NCBI GenBank assembly: GCA_004020645.1
Contig: SAQL01000010.1
Location: 1-64,000, forward strand
Direction of reading: 5' to 3'
DNA: 64,000 nucleotides
DNA from: Mesorhizobium sp.
GTDB taxonomy: Bacteria; Pseudomonadota; Alphaproteobacteria; Rhizobiales; Rhizobiaceae
Shown here piece after piece: positions 18,594 through 28,613 of this stretch. The translations under genes were made by a program, and so were the position numbers. Position 1 is the first letter of the stretch, and each line of letters opens with the position of its first letter. The notes beneath the pieces are model-generated. The model had not been told where the DNA came from and did no database searches. It saw only the letters and a list, made by a program, of their open reading frames with translations.

Positions 18594-21500
18594 TCATCCG
18601 AAGGCGATCAGCAAATCCTTGGCGTCGATCTGATCGCCGGCCTTGACCAGCACTTCGGCGATTGTGCCGTCGCGCTCGGCATGCAATGCCGTCTCCATCT
18701 TCATCGCCTCGATGGACAGCAGCACGTCGCCGGCCTTGACCGCCTGGCCGGCGGCAACGGCAAGCGCCGAGACGACGCCGGGCATCGGCGCCCCGACATG
18801 CGCCTCGTTGCCCGGCTCAGCCTTGCGCCGCGCCTTGGCGGCGGAAGCGCCATGCGCACGGTCCGGCACTTTGACCCGGCGCGGCTGGCCGTTGAGCTCG
18901 AAGAACACGGTGACCATGCCCTTCTCATCGACATCGCCGATGGCGAGGCAGCGCACCACCAGCGTCTTGCCTTTCTCGATGTCGACAAAGATCTCGTCTT
19001 CCGGCTTCATGCCGTAGAAATAGTTCGGCGTCGGCAGGACACTGACCGGCCCGTAGGTTTCCTGCGCTGCGGTAAAGTCGGAGAAAACCTTCGGGTACAT
19101 CAGCCAAGAGGCGAATTCGAATTCGCTGAGCTTGCGCTCGAGCTTGTCTTCGATCTCCTTGCGGCTGACCTTGAGATTGGCCGGTTTCAACAGCGAGCCA
19201 GGTCGCACGGTGATCGGTTTGTCGCCTTTCAGCACCTTCTTCTGCAGTGCCTCCGGCCAGCCACCGGGCGACTGGCCGAGGTCGCCGCGCAGCATCGACA
19301 CGACTGAATCCGGGAAGGCGATATCCCTGGCCGGATTTTCGACAGCGGCGACCGTCAGGTCCTGGCTTACCATCATCAGCGCCATGTCGCCGACGACCTT
19401 GGACGACGGCGTCACCTTGACGATGTCACCGAACATCAGATTGACGTCATGATAGGTCTGCGCCACTTCGTGCCAGCGCGTCTCCAGACCGAGCGAGCGC
19501 GCCTGTTCCTTGAGATTGGTGAACTGCCCACCCGGCATTTCGTGCAGGTAGACTTCCGAGGCTGGCCCCTTCAGGTCGCTCTCGAAGGCGGCGTACTGGT
19601 TGCGCACCGCCTCCCAGTAGAACGAGATGTTCCTTATCCATTGCGGGTCGAGGCCGGGATCCCGCTCGGTGCCCTTCAGCGCCTCGACGATCGAGCCCAG
19701 GCAAGGCTGCGAGGTGTTCCCCGACAAGGCATCCATCGCCGCATCGATGGCGTCGACGCCGCTGTCCACCGCCGCCAGCACCGTCGCCGCCGACAGGCCT
19801 GACGTGTCGTGCGTGTGGAAATGGATCGGCAGGTCGGTCGCCTCGCGCAGCGCCCTGAACAGCACTCGTGCCGCCGCGGGCTTCAGGAGGCCGGCCATGT
19901 CCTTGACCGCGACGATATGGGCGCCAGCCGCCTGCAACTCCCTGGCCAGCGTGACATAGTATTTGAGGTCGTATTTGGCTCGGGCCGGGTCGAGTATGTC
20001 GCCGGTGTAGCAGATCGCCGCTTCGATCAGTTTGCCTTCGGCGCCGACCGCGTCCATGGCGACCCGCATGTTGTCGACCCAGTTCAAACAGTCGAAGACG
20101 CGGAACAGGTCGATGCCGCCGGCGGCTGCCTGTTTGACGAAATGCTGGACGACATTGTCGGGATAATTGGTGTAGCCGACGCCGTTGGCGCCGCGCAAAA
20201 GCATCTGCAGCAACAAATTGGGCGCTGCCTCGCGCACCAGCGACAGCCGTTCCCACGGGTCTTCTGTGAGGAAGCGCATGGCGACGTCGAACGTCGCCCC
20301 GCCCCAGCATTCGAGCGACAAAAGCTGCGGCAGCGCGCGCGCATAGGTGCCGGCAATGCCGGCGATGTCATATGTGCGCACCCGCGTCGCGAGCAAGGAC
20401 TGGTGTCCGTCGCGCATCGTCGTGTCGGTGACCAGCACCTCTTTCTGTGCGCGCATCGAGGCCGCGAATTTCTCCGGCCCAAGGGCATCGAGCTTCTGCT
20501 TGCTGCCATCAGGCACATCGCCGTTGAGATAGGGCACCATGGGTGCAGCCGCATCCACCTTCGGCTGCGGCCGGCCGCGCGTCTCGGGATGGCCGTTGAC
20601 GCTGACGTCGGCGAGGTAGTTGAGCAGCTTGGTCGCGCGGTCCTGCCGCTTCACGCTCGCGAACAGTTCCGGCGTCGTGTCGATGAACTTGGTCGTGTAG
20701 GAATTATCGGCGAAACTCGGGTGATTGATGATCGCCTCGAGGAAGGTGAGGTTGGTCGCCACGCCGCGGATGCGGAACTCGCGCAGTGCGCGGTTCATGC
20801 GGGCGATGGTCTCGGCCGGCGTCGGCGCCCACGCCGTCACCTTTTCCAGCAGCGGGTCGTAGAAACGGGTGATCACCGCGCCGGAATAGGCGGTGCCGCC
20901 ATCGAGGCGGATGCCGAAACCGGTGGCGCCGCGATAGGCGGTGATGCGGCCATAGTCGGGAATGAAATTATGCTCAGGATCTTCCGTGGTGATGCGGCAC
21001 TGCAGCGCATGGCCGTTGAGCCTGATATCCTTCTGCGCCGGCACACCCGATTCCGGCGTACCGATGGCGAAACCATCGAGGATGTGGATCTGCGCCTTGA
21101 CGATGTCGATGCCGGTCACCTGCTCGGTGACGGTGTGCTCGACCTGGATGCGCGGGTTGACCTCGATGAAGTAGAATTTGCCGGTGTCGGCATCCTGCAG
21201 GAATTCGACCGTGCCGGCGCCGATATAGCTCGTCTCGCGGGCGATCTTCAGCGCATGACCGCAGAGCTCTTCGCGCCGTGACATTTCGAGATACGGCGCC
21301 GGCGCGCGCTCGACCACCTTCTGGTTGCGGCGCTGTATGGAGCAATCGCGCTCGAACAAGTGCACGGCATTGCCATGTATGTCGCCCAGCACCTGCACCT
21401 CGACATGGCGGGCGCGCTCGATCAGCTTTTCGAGATAGACCTCGTCCTTGCCGAAGGCGGCTTTCGCTTCGCGCTTGCCCTCCGTCACCTCGCGGGCGAG

Positions 21501-22052
21501 ATCGGCTTCCGAGCGAATGGCGCGCATGCCGCGGCCGCCGCCGCCCCACGATGCCTTCAGCATGACCGGATAGCCGATCGTCTTGGCAAGCGCCTTCACC
21601 GCCTCCATGTCGTCCGGCAAGGGATCGGTGGCGGGAATTACCGGTACGCCGACCTCGATCGCCAGGTTGCGTGCGGCGACCTTGTTGCCGAGCCTGCGCA
21701 TCGTATCCGGCTTGGGTCCGATGAAAATGATGCCGGCCTTGGCGCAGGCTTCGGCGAATTCAGGGCTTTCCGACAACAGTCCATAGCCCGGGTGGATGGC
21801 ATCGGCGCCCGAAAGCCTGGCGACGCGGATCACTTCCTCGATCGACAGATAGCTTTCGATCGGCCCCATATCCCTGGTCAGATGCGGCCCGCGCCCAACC
21901 TGATAGCTTTCGTCGGCCTTAAAGCGATGCAGCGAGTATTTGTCCTCCTCAGCCCAGATCGCAACGGTTTTGAGGCCGAGTTCGTTGGCCGCGCGGAAGA
22001 CGCGGATGGCAATTTCGGAGCGGTTGGCGACAAGGATCTTCGAGATTGCCAA
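18594..22052 (-). CDS. pyc: Pyruvate carboxylase
   Basis: A 1152-residue multifunctional enzyme making oxaloacetate from pyruvate, bicarbonate and ATP. The biotin carboxylase domain (about 1-460) has the ATP loop KASWGGGGRGMR and EVNPRIQVEHTVTE. The carboxyltransferase domain (about 535-830) starts DTTMRDGHQSLLATR and carries the metal-ligand segment HFHTHDTSG. The biotinyl domain ends the protein with the acceptor lysine in EAMKMET. I chose TTG 22052 (AISKILVANRSE) with GGAGC upstream, because family members start there and have this length; an ATG at 22124 would add 24 unusual residues. Anaplerosis is its role. Confidence 0.95.
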   Translation of the reverse strand: MAISKILVANRSEIAIRVFRAANELGLKTVAIWAEEDKYSLHRFKADESYQVGRGPHLTRDMGPIESYLSIEEVIRVARLSGADAIHPGYGLLSESPEFAEACAKAGIIFIGPKPDTMRRLGNKVAARNLAIEVGVPVIPATDPLPDDMEAVKALAKTIGYPVMLKASWGGGGRGMRAIRSEADLAREVTEGKREAKAAFGKDEVYLEKLIERARHVEVQVLGDIHGNAVHLFERDCSIQRRNQKVVERAPAPYLEMSRREELCGHALKIARETSYIGAGTVEFLQDADTGKFYFIEVNPRIQVEHTVTEQVTGIDIVKAQIHILDGFAIGTPESGVPAQKDIRLNGHALQCRITTEDPEHNFIPDYGRITAYRGATGFGIRLDGGTAYSGAVITRFYDPLLEKVTAWAPTPAETIARMNRALREFRIRGVATNLTFLEAIINHPSFADNSYTTKFIDTTPELFASVKRQDRATKLLNYLADVSVNGHPETRGRPQPKVDAAAPMVPYLNGDVPDGSKQKLDALGPEKFAASMRAQKEVLVTDTTMRDGHQSLLATRVRTYDIAGIAGTYARALPQLLSLECWGGATFDVAMRFLTEDPWERLSLVREAAPNLLLQMLLRGANGVGYTNYPDNVVQHFVKQAAAGGIDLFRVFDCLNWVDNMRVAMDAVGAEGKLIEAAICYTGDILDPARAKYDLKYYVTLARELQAAGAHIVAVKDMAGLLKPAAARVLFRALREATDLPIHFHTHDTSGLSAATVLAAVDSGVDAIDAAMDALSGNTSQPCLGSIVEALKGTERDPGLDPQWIRNISFYWEAVRNQYAAFESDLKGPASEVYLHEMPGGQFTNLKEQARSLGLETRWHEVAQTYHDVNLMFGDIVKVTPSSKVVGDMALMMVSQDLTVAAVENPARDIAFPDSVVSMLRGDLGQSPGGWPEALQKKVLKGDKPITVRPGSLLKPANLKVSRKEIEDKLERKLSEFEFASWLMYPKVFSDFTAAQETYGPVSVLPTPNYFYGMKPEDEIFVDIEKGKTLVVRCLAIGDVDEKGMVTVFFELNGQPRRVKVPDRAHGASAAKARRKAEPGNEAHVGAPMPGVVSALAVAAGQAVKAGDVLLSIEAMKMETALHAERDGTIAEVLVKAGDQIDAKDLLIAFG

Positions 22053-22226
22053 GGACGAGGCTCCGGGCGCGAACGGAAGGGAACTGCCGACATGATTAAC
22101 GCGAAAATGCTGCAGTGCAAACAAAATCGAAGGAGGCGATTAAACCGATTTAATTTTACCTAGCGTTGACACATTGCGTGTCGCTCCGGACGACGCCTCC
22201 CGATCCGGCTTTCGGGAAACTCCCAT

Positions 22227-22260
22227 GAAAAAATGCCCGGCGCGAGGCGCCGGGCATTTT
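22227..22260 (-). terminator. Intrinsic terminator after livJ
   Basis: AAAATGCCCGGCG and CGCCGGGCATTTT form a strong stem around GAGG or its complement. On the minus strand a T run follows, placing the stop of transcription 17 bp after livJ. Confidence 0.9.
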
Positions 22261-22276
22261 ATGTAGCAACGTCCGG

Positions 22277-23407
22277 TTATTTGCCGGGTTCGTTCTCGAC
22301 ATAGGTGTACTTGCCGTCGTCACCCTTCTTCCAGGTGTACATGACGTAATCCGGACGGGTGATGTCGCCTTTCGCGTCATAGCCGATCTCGCCGATCGCG
22401 GTCTTCCAGGGGCCGGCCGACTTGATAGTCTCGGCTACCTTCTGAGCGTCATCGGCTGAACCGGTCTTGGCGATGGCGGCCGCGATGATTTCCATCGCCG
22501 CGTAGGAGTAGAGGGTATAGGCCTCAGGCTCGAAGCCGGCCGCGCGGAACTTCTCGACGAGTTCCTTGGCGTTCGGATTCTTGCGCGGATCCGGAGCGAA
22601 CGTCATCAGCGTGCCGTCTACGGCGTCGCCGGCGATGGAGGCCAATTCGTTTGAAACGATGCCGTCGCCGGACATGAAGGTTGCCTTGAGGCCCTGGTCG
22701 GCGAGCTGGCGTATGATCAGGCCGGCTTCGGTGTGCAGGCCGCCATAGTAGACGACGGAGACGCCTGCGTCCTTCATCTTGGCGATGAGGGCCGAGAAAT
22801 CCTTGTCGCCGACATTGATGCCTTCATACATGGCCTCGGTCACGCTATTGGCTGCAAGCGCCTTCTTGGTTTCGTCGGCGAGGCCTTGGCCATAAGGCGT
22901 CTTGTCATGAATGACAGCGATCTTGGCATCCTTGAAGTGCGCGGCGAGATAGTCGCCAGCAACCTTGCCCTGCTGATCGTCGCGTCCGCAGGTGCGGAAG
23001 GTGTTCCACATGCCGCGTTCGGTGAACTTCGGATTGGTCGCAGCCGGGGTGATCTCGAGGATACCGTTCTCGGCGTAGACTTCCGATGCCGGGATCGAAA
23101 CGCCCGAGTTGAAGTGGCCGACCACGTACTTGACGCCGTCGGCGACGAACTTGTTGGCGACCGAGATGCCCTGCTTCGGATCGGAGACGTCGTCGCCGAC
23201 CGTGAGCTTGACCTGCTCGCCGTTGATGCCGCCGGCCGCATTGATGTCGGCGACAGCCTGTTCGGCGCCCTTTTGCAGCTGCGCGCCAAAGGCGGCGTTC
23301 GGACCGGTGATCGGACCGGCAACGCCGACCAGGATGTCAGCCCACGCGCTTCCGCTGAACGCGACAAGCGCGGTCAGGGCGACGGCGGACAAAAGTGATT
23401 TTCTCAT
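22277..23407 (-). CDS. livJ: Branched-chain amino acid type ABC transporter, periplasmic binding protein
   Basis: A 376-residue periplasmic protein. The signal peptide [20 protein letters not shown] ends at AWA. The mature protein begins [20 protein letters not shown], the type-1 binding fold of LivJ/LivK/Leu-binding proteins, with the Asn/Thr/Tyr pocket region around [13 protein letters not shown]. It delivers leucine, isoleucine, valine or related compounds to the permease encoded upstream. ATG 23407 is eight bases after GGGAG. The leader has AGTGGGC and GCCCACT arms (about 23430-23463) that could form a hairpin controlling expression relative to the other liv genes. Confidence 0.92.
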   Translation of the reverse strand: MRKSLLSAVALTALVAFSGSAWADILVGVAGPITGPNAAFGAQLQKGAEQAVADINAAGGINGEQVKLTVGDDVSDPKQGISVANKFVADGVKYVVGHFNSGVSIPASEVYAENGILEITPAATNPKFTERGMWNTFRTCGRDDQQGKVAGDYLAAHFKDAKIAVIHDKTPYGQGLADETKKALAANSVTEAMYEGINVGDKDFSALIAKMKDAGVSVVYYGGLHTEAGLIIRQLADQGLKATFMSGDGIVSNELASIAGDAVDGTLMTFAPDPRKNPNAKELVEKFRAAGFEPEAYTLYSYAAMEIIAAAIAKTGSADDAQKVAETIKSAGPWKTAIGEIGYDAKGDITRPDYVMYTWKKGDDGKYTYVENEPGK

Positions 23408-23546
23408 GTAAAACGCTCCCATTTACAGAGTGGGCGTGGATGATGCTTTCATGCGATGCCCACTTTTACTCGCAGAAAACGTACTTTGCCGATTTTCAGG
23501 CACTTGTCACGCCGATTCATCCCCGGAACGGCGTTAATGGTGAACG

Positions 23547-23894
23547 TCAACCTTTTGGTTTCCAGCTCAAAAGCGATGCTCTTTCGTAGAGCCAGTTATA
23601 CTGTGTCACCATCTGGTTGGTACGCGTGTATTGATAGCCGATGAAGCCCAATATCATCAGGACAATGGTGTCGACGATGTAGTACTGCAGCGAGAACATC
23701 GTCCCGTCGAACAGTGCGTGATGGATGAACCTTACGGCGATGCCGAGGCCGAGCATGTAAGCGAACAATTGGACGAAGCTGCGCCATGTTTGGGCGCAGG
23801 CCTTGCCCGTCATCCATGCCGCCCAGCCGCCAAGCAGGCAGGTGACGAAGAAGAAATGCCAGACCGAGGGTTCCTCATAGAGAATGCCCTGCAT
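23547..23894 (-). CDS. Small membrane protein inside the liv operon
   Basis: A 115-residue protein with three hydrophobic segments (about 10-30, 42-58 and 70-88) and an aromatic-rich N-terminus (EEPSVWHFFFVTCLLGGWAAWM). It ends in a short basic tail. I believe this matches a small family seen within rhizobial branched-chain amino acid operons (DUF6867), but that memory cannot be verified here. AGGAGA precedes the ATG and the gap to livF is 18 bp, so it is co-transcribed. It could be an accessory subunit of the transporter. Confidence 0.7.
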   Translation of the reverse strand: MQGILYEEPSVWHFFFVTCLLGGWAAWMTGKACAQTWRSFVQLFAYMLGLGIAVRFIHHALFDGTMFSLQYYIVDTIVLMILGFIGYQYTRTNQMVTQYNWLYERASLLSWKPKG

Positions 23895-23912
23895 GATTGA
23901 TGTCTCCTGAGC

Positions 23913-24641
23913 TCAGTGATGGCCGCCTTCGAGATAGGCGGCGCGCACGTCCGGATCGGCGAGCAGTTCCTTGCCGGTGCCGCTCATCGTCACATTGCCG
24001 TTGACCAAGACATAGCCGCGCGTGGCGAGCTTCAGCGCGCCGAAGGCGTTCTGCTCGACCAGGAACACGGTCAGCCCCTGCGTGCGGTTCAACTCGCGGA
24101 TGGCGTCGAAGATCTGCTTGACGACCAGCGGCGCCAGGCCCAGCGACGGCTCGTCGAGCAGGAGCAGCTTCGGCCGCGCCATCAGCGCACGTCCGATCGA
24201 CAGCATCTGCTGCTCGCCGCCCGACAGCGTGCCGCCGCGTTGGGCAATGCGTTCCTTCAGGCGCGGAAACAGCGTGAACACCTTCTCGACGTCCTCGTCG
24301 TAATGCTGGAGGTTGTCGAGGCTGGCGCCCATCTGCAGGTTTTCCATCACCGTCATGCGCGGGAAGATGCGCCGTCCCTCCGGCGACTGGGCGATGCGCA
24401 TGCGCGCGATCTCATGGGTCGGCAATTGGGTGATATCGGTGCCGGCGAAGGTGATGGTGCCCGCCCGCGCCCGTGGAGCGCCAAAAATGGTCATCATCAG
24501 CGTCGACTTGCCGGCGCCGTTGGCGCCGATCAGCGCCACGATCTCGCCCTGCTTGACGGTGACATCGACGCCATTCAGCGCCCTGATGTTGCCGTAGTAG
24601 GTCTGGACGCCCTTGATATCGAGCAGCGTCGTGCCGGCCAT
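23913..24641 (-). CDS. livF: Branched-chain amino acid ABC transporter ATPase LivF
   Basis: A 242-residue ATPase: Walker A GANGAGKST near 38, LivF-type SPEGRRIFPRMTV, signature LSGGEQQMLSIGRAL near 142 and Walker B LLLLDEPSLGLAP near 161. It pairs with LivG to power import through LivH-LivM. Its ATG shares one base with the livG stop (TAATG), so translation is coupled. Confidence 0.95.
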   Translation of the reverse strand: MAGTTLLDIKGVQTYYGNIRALNGVDVTVKQGEIVALIGANGAGKSTLMMTIFGAPRARAGTITFAGTDITQLPTHEIARMRIAQSPEGRRIFPRMTVMENLQMGASLDNLQHYDEDVEKVFTLFPRLKERIAQRGGTLSGGEQQMLSIGRALMARPKLLLLDEPSLGLAPLVVKQIFDAIRELNRTQGLTVFLVEQNAFGALKLATRGYVLVNGNVTMSGTGKELLADPDVRAAYLEGGHH

Positions 24642-25777
24642 TATTTACGCCCTCCGCGCCGGTTGGAGACGCCCGGTGTCTTCGGCTTTACCGGAGCCTT
24701 GGTAGCCGGCTTTGCCGCTGAGGATTTCGCGGCAGAAGGTTTGCTTGCCGCGGCGCTCGACCTTGCGTCGACCTGCCCGGCTTTCGAGGCGGCCTTCGAC
24801 ACCGTGACCCGTTCGCCCTCGCTGTGGCCGACCGTGTCGGTCACAGGTCCGGCGAGAAACGAAGATGATGTGCCCGGGCCGTGCGCCGAATCCGGGCCCG
24901 TATCCAGTTGCTCGATGACGTCTTCGTCGCCGACCTCGGTCAGCACCGTCTCGACGTCCTCGTCTTCGACCCCGAGATAGGCGGCAATGACACGCGGGTC
25001 GGTGCGTACCGCATGCGGACTGCCATCCGAGATCTTGCGCCCGTATTCGAGCACCACGACATGGTCGGAAATCTGCATGACCACCGCCATGTCGTGCTCG
25101 ATCAGCAGGATCGAGGTGCCGGTGTTGTCCTTGATATCCATCAGAAGCGCGTTGAGCGCCATTGATTCCTTCGGATTGAGTCCGGCCGCCGGTTCGTCGA
25201 GGCAGAGCAACTCCGGACCCGTGCACATCGCCCGCGCGATCTCCAGGCGCCGTTGCGCGCCGTAGGGCAGGTCGCCGGCCGGATCGTCGGCTCGATCGAC
25301 GAGGTCGGCCTTTTCCAGCCAGTGCCTGGCGAGGTCGATCGACTCGGCCGACGCCATCCGGTAGCCGCTGAAGCCGAACAGGCCGAGGACGGTGTAGCCG
25401 GAAGCCTTCATCAGCTTGTTGTGCTGCGCCACCAGCAGGTTCTCGAGCAGCGTCATGCCCGAGAACAGACGAATGTTCTGGAAGGTGCGCGCCACCTTGG
25501 CGCGCGCCGGAATCTCGTGGTTCGGCAGGCGTTCGAGCAAGAAGCTCGAGCCGTCGCGCCGGCTGAGCGTGATCATGCCTTCCGACGGCTTATAGAAGCC
25601 GGTGATACAGTTGAACACGGTGGTCTTGCCGGCACCGTTCGGCCCGATCAGCGCGGTGATCTCGCCGCGCCTGGCCTGGAAGGAGAGGTCGCCGATGGCG
25701 ACCAGACCGCCAAACTTCATCGACAGATGCTCGACCTGCAGGATGGCATCGTTCATGGAGGGGCTCGCATCGCTCAT
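24641..25777 (-). CDS. livG: Branched-chain amino acid ABC transporter ATPase LivG with long tail
   Basis: A 378-residue protein. Residues 1 to about 265 are a normal LivG ATPase: Walker [10 protein letters not shown], the LivG motif [12 protein letters not shown], signature region [14 protein letters not shown] and Walker [14 protein letters not shown]. From about residue 270 there is an acidic stretch ([18 protein letters not shown]) and then a low-complexity Ala/Ser/Lys/Pro tail of about 80 residues ending NRRGGRK. Usual LivG proteins stop near 260-290, so this tail is an addition. Its start shares one base with the livM stop. Confidence 0.93.
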   Translation of the reverse strand: MSDASPSMNDAILQVEHLSMKFGGLVAIGDLSFQARRGEITALIGPNGAGKTTVFNCITGFYKPSEGMITLSRRDGSSFLLERLPNHEIPARAKVARTFQNIRLFSGMTLLENLLVAQHNKLMKASGYTVLGLFGFSGYRMASAESIDLARHWLEKADLVDRADDPAGDLPYGAQRRLEIARAMCTGPELLCLDEPAAGLNPKESMALNALLMDIKDNTGTSILLIEHDMAVVMQISDHVVVLEYGRKISDGSPHAVRTDPRVIAAYLGVEDEDVETVLTEVGDEDVIEQLDTGPDSAHGPGTSSSFLAGPVTDTVGHSEGERVTVSKAASKAGQVDARSSAAASKPSAAKSSAAKPATKAPVKPKTPGVSNRRGGRK

Positions 25778-27372
25778 CAGCCGTGGCCCTCCTTGGTGAA
25801 GGAACCGGATACGGCCCTGCTCTCTTTGAGAAAGGCTGTCGGTTCACGACTGCCGACGAAGCCGCGCGGCTTCCACAGCATGACGATGACCATGGCCATG
25901 CCGAACAACAGCATGCGATAAAGCTCCGGTGTGAAGTCGGGACCGAAAACCTGCTTCAGGAAATCGAGCTCGCGCAGCACCTCGGTGCCGCCGATCATCA
26001 CCATGGCGGCGACGGCAATGCCGACCAGCGAACCCATGCCGCCGAGCACGACGATGGCGAGGATGATGGCCGATTCCAGGAAGATGAAGGATTCCGGGCT
26101 GACGAAACCTTGCCGCGCGGCGAAGAACGAGCCGGCGAAGCCGCCGAACATGGCGCCGGTGGCAAAGGCGGTGAGCTTGGTGGTGGTGGTGTTGATGCCG
26201 AGCGAGCGGCAGGCGATCTCGTCCTCGCGCAGCGCTTCCCAGGCGCGGCCGACGGGCATGCGCCTAAGCCTTATGGTGACGAAGGCGGTGAGCAGGCAGA
26301 GTCCCAGGATCAGGTAGTAGAGGAAGATCTTGTAGTAGGCGCTCGACGTGGCGATGTCGAAAACCTTGGCGATATAGTTCGGATCCGAGACATTGAACGT
26401 CATTAGGCCGAAAAAGGTGACCTTGGGGATGCCGGAGATACCGGCCGAGCCGTTGGTAACCTCACGCCAATTGATCAGCACGAGACGAATGATCTCGCCG
26501 AAGGCCAGCGTCACGATCGCCAGGTAGTCGCCACGCAGGCGCAGCACCGGAAAACCGAGCAGCACGCCCCAGAAGGCAGCCATGGCGCCGGCGGCAGGCA
26601 GCAGGATCCAGAACGACAGGCCGTACTGCGTGCCAAGCAGCGCATAGGCATAGGCGCCGACGGCGTAAAAGGCGACATAACCAAGGTCGAGCAGGCCGGC
26701 GAGGCCAACGACGATGTTCAACCCCCAGGCCAGCATCACGTAGATCAGGATCTGGATGCCGAAATTGTCGACCCATTTCAGAGAACCCTGGAACCCGGCG
26801 GCCACCGATCCTCCGTACAAAGCAAGCACCAGCACGACAATGACCGGGTAGAGCGCCAGTGCGGTTATGCCCAGCGCCGAAAAATGGGCATGGATGAAGG
26901 TTCGGAAATAAAACATCACCGAGGCGAGGGCGTAGATGATCGCCAGCGCCCTCAGGAACCGTGCATAACCGGCCAGACCGGGTCCCAGCAATCCGTCAAG
27001 GGAGCCGGCAAGAAAAACCAGCACGGCCACCGTGATGATGGCGGCGAGGAAATAGGGCAAGCGGAAGAACCGCGTCGCCATGCTCTCCGGCAGCAGGCCG
27101 GTGGCGACATCGACGATCTTCTGATTTGCCAGGAAGGGCTGTCCGTAAGCGACGTAGAGAAAACGGCCGGCCATGGTCAGCACAACCACGATGGCGAGCA
27201 GGCCCCAGCGCTGCACCAGGATCAGTTCGTTGGAGATGTTCTGATCGGTCTTCAGGCCGATGAACAGCACGAACAGGCCGAGCGCGATGGCGCCGGCATA
27301 GAGCGCTTCGCGGGTGGCGCGCTGCATGGGGGTGGCGACGATGTCGCGCTCCGGAGATGCGGTGACCGCCAT
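25777..27372 (-). CDS. livM: Branched-chain amino acid ABC transporter permease LivM, extended
   Basis: A 531-residue permease, longer than the usual 320-430. The C-terminal 330 residues hold the LivM core: [24 protein letters not shown], then [14 protein letters not shown] and the EAA-like loop [20 protein letters not shown]. The first 200 residues add roughly five further membrane segments and a soluble loop ([20 protein letters not shown]). It sits in the inner membrane with LivH. The start [15 protein letters not shown] follows the livH stop by four bases. Confidence 0.92.
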   Translation of the reverse strand: MAVTASPERDIVATPMQRATREALYAGAIALGLFVLFIGLKTDQNISNELILVQRWGLLAIVVVLTMAGRFLYVAYGQPFLANQKIVDVATGLLPESMATRFFRLPYFLAAIITVAVLVFLAGSLDGLLGPGLAGYARFLRALAIIYALASVMFYFRTFIHAHFSALGITALALYPVIVVLVLALYGGSVAAGFQGSLKWVDNFGIQILIYVMLAWGLNIVVGLAGLLDLGYVAFYAVGAYAYALLGTQYGLSFWILLPAAGAMAAFWGVLLGFPVLRLRGDYLAIVTLAFGEIIRLVLINWREVTNGSAGISGIPKVTFFGLMTFNVSDPNYIAKVFDIATSSAYYKIFLYYLILGLCLLTAFVTIRLRRMPVGRAWEALREDEIACRSLGINTTTTKLTAFATGAMFGGFAGSFFAARQGFVSPESFIFLESAIILAIVVLGGMGSLVGIAVAAMVMIGGTEVLRELDFLKQVFGPDFTPELYRMLLFGMAMVIVMLWKPRGFVGSREPTAFLKESRAVSGSFTKEGHG

Positions 27373-27376
27373 TGTC

Positions 27377-28279
27377 TCAGACCTTTTCGACTTCTGGCCG
27401 GCCGAGAATGCCGGAAGGCAGGAAGATCAGCACGATCGCCAGGATGGAAAAGGCAGCGACGTCCTTGTAATCGATCGAGAAATAAGCCGACCACATGCTT
27501 TCGATGAAGCCGATCATCAGCCCGCCGAGCACGGCGCCGGGCAACGAGCCGATGCCGCCGAGCACCGCAGCAGTAAATGCCTTCACACCGGGGGTAAAGC
27601 CATCGGAAAACACCACCACACCGTAATACATCAGGAACAACGTGCCGGCGACGGCGGCAAGGGCGGCGCCCATGATGAAGGTGATCGAGATGGTGCGATC
27701 GACGTCGATGCCGAGCAGTGCGGCCATCTTGCGGTCCTGCTCGCACGCCCTTTGGGCTCGACCCAGCGAGGTCTTGTTGACCAGGTACCAGAACAGCGCC
27801 AGCAGGACTATGGTGACCAGGACGATGATGATCTGCTTCAGCGACACGCTGATGCCTTCGATGTTGTAGACCTTGGACACCATCGGCGGGACCGGCTTGT
27901 TGCGCGGGCCTTGCGTCACCTGGACGAAATTGGACAGCGCAATCGACATGCCGATCGCGGTGATCAGCGGCGCCAGCCGGAACGAACCGCGCAAAGGCCG
28001 GTAGGCCACCTTCTCGATCGTCCAATTGTACATGCTGGTCAACAGCATTGCGACGATCATCATGACCAGGAGCGCGAGCACTACCGGCAACGAATAGAAC
28101 AAGGCACCGAGTATAAGGAAAACGATGAGGGCGGCGAAAGCGCCGATCATGAAGATGTCGCCATGGGCGAAATTGATCATGCCGATGATGCCGTACACCA
28201 TCGTATAGCCGATCGCTATCAGTCCATAGATCGATCCCAGCGTCAGCCCATTGATAAGCTGCTGGACAAAATACTGCAT
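27377..28279 (-). CDS. livH: Branched-chain amino acid ABC transporter permease LivH
   Basis: A 300-residue permease beginning [20 protein letters not shown], typical of LivH, with [15 protein letters not shown] and the EAA-like loop [20 protein letters not shown]. It is the first gene of the six-gene liv unit. ATG 28279 is preceded by GGGGAG; the in-frame extension to 28405 has no RBS and untypical composition. Likely substrates are branched-chain amino acids, although the neighbouring hydroxyproline genes make other amino acids possible. Confidence 0.93.
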   Translation of the reverse strand: MQYFVQQLINGLTLGSIYGLIAIGYTMVYGIIGMINFAHGDIFMIGAFAALIVFLILGALFYSLPVVLALLVMMIVAMLLTSMYNWTIEKVAYRPLRGSFRLAPLITAIGMSIALSNFVQVTQGPRNKPVPPMVSKVYNIEGISVSLKQIIIVLVTIVLLALFWYLVNKTSLGRAQRACEQDRKMAALLGIDVDRTISITFIMGAALAAVAGTLFLMYYGVVVFSDGFTPGVKAFTAAVLGGIGSLPGAVLGGLMIGFIESMWSAYFSIDYKDVAAFSILAIVLIFLPSGILGRPEVEKV

Positions 28280-28613
28280 GCTGTCGTGGCTCCCCTGGAA
28301 TGTCGTCCATGCAGACGCATTCCTTTTCGTATTTCTCCTAGTCGTAAAGTTTCGAGCCCGGATTGCAACGTCATTTTTTAATCGGCATGCGTGATTTTGA
28401 AGCACGCAATCGGGTTGCCCGTTCTTCCCTTCCCGGCCTCTGGACTATCGCGGACCCTATCATTGGCATAACGCAATGTCTTTGGCGATTCGTCGTCAAA
28501 ATGCACGCCGTTTCGAAGCAATCGCCGTCAAAATAAGTTGATGAGCGGGATCGTTGCGCCGTCGCAGCGATCGATCTTTGCGTTCCGTTCGTTTCCCTGG
28601 GTCAGAATACTCT
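28280..28613. other. Intergenic region upstream of livH
   Basis: 334 bp without a gene. It should hold the liv promoter (minus strand) and the end of the hydroxyproline unit. A 7-bp inverted repeat GGCGATT/AATCGCC (28483-28489, 28520-28526) is the only structure I see. No clear terminator was found after the epimerase gene. Confidence 0.5.

Noticed and set aside
19809..21281. 490-residue open frame on the plus strand inside pyc
   Set aside because: It is antisense to well-conserved pyruvate carboxylase coding sequence; its composition (Arg, His, Asp, Val rich) is that of a codon shadow in GC-rich DNA.
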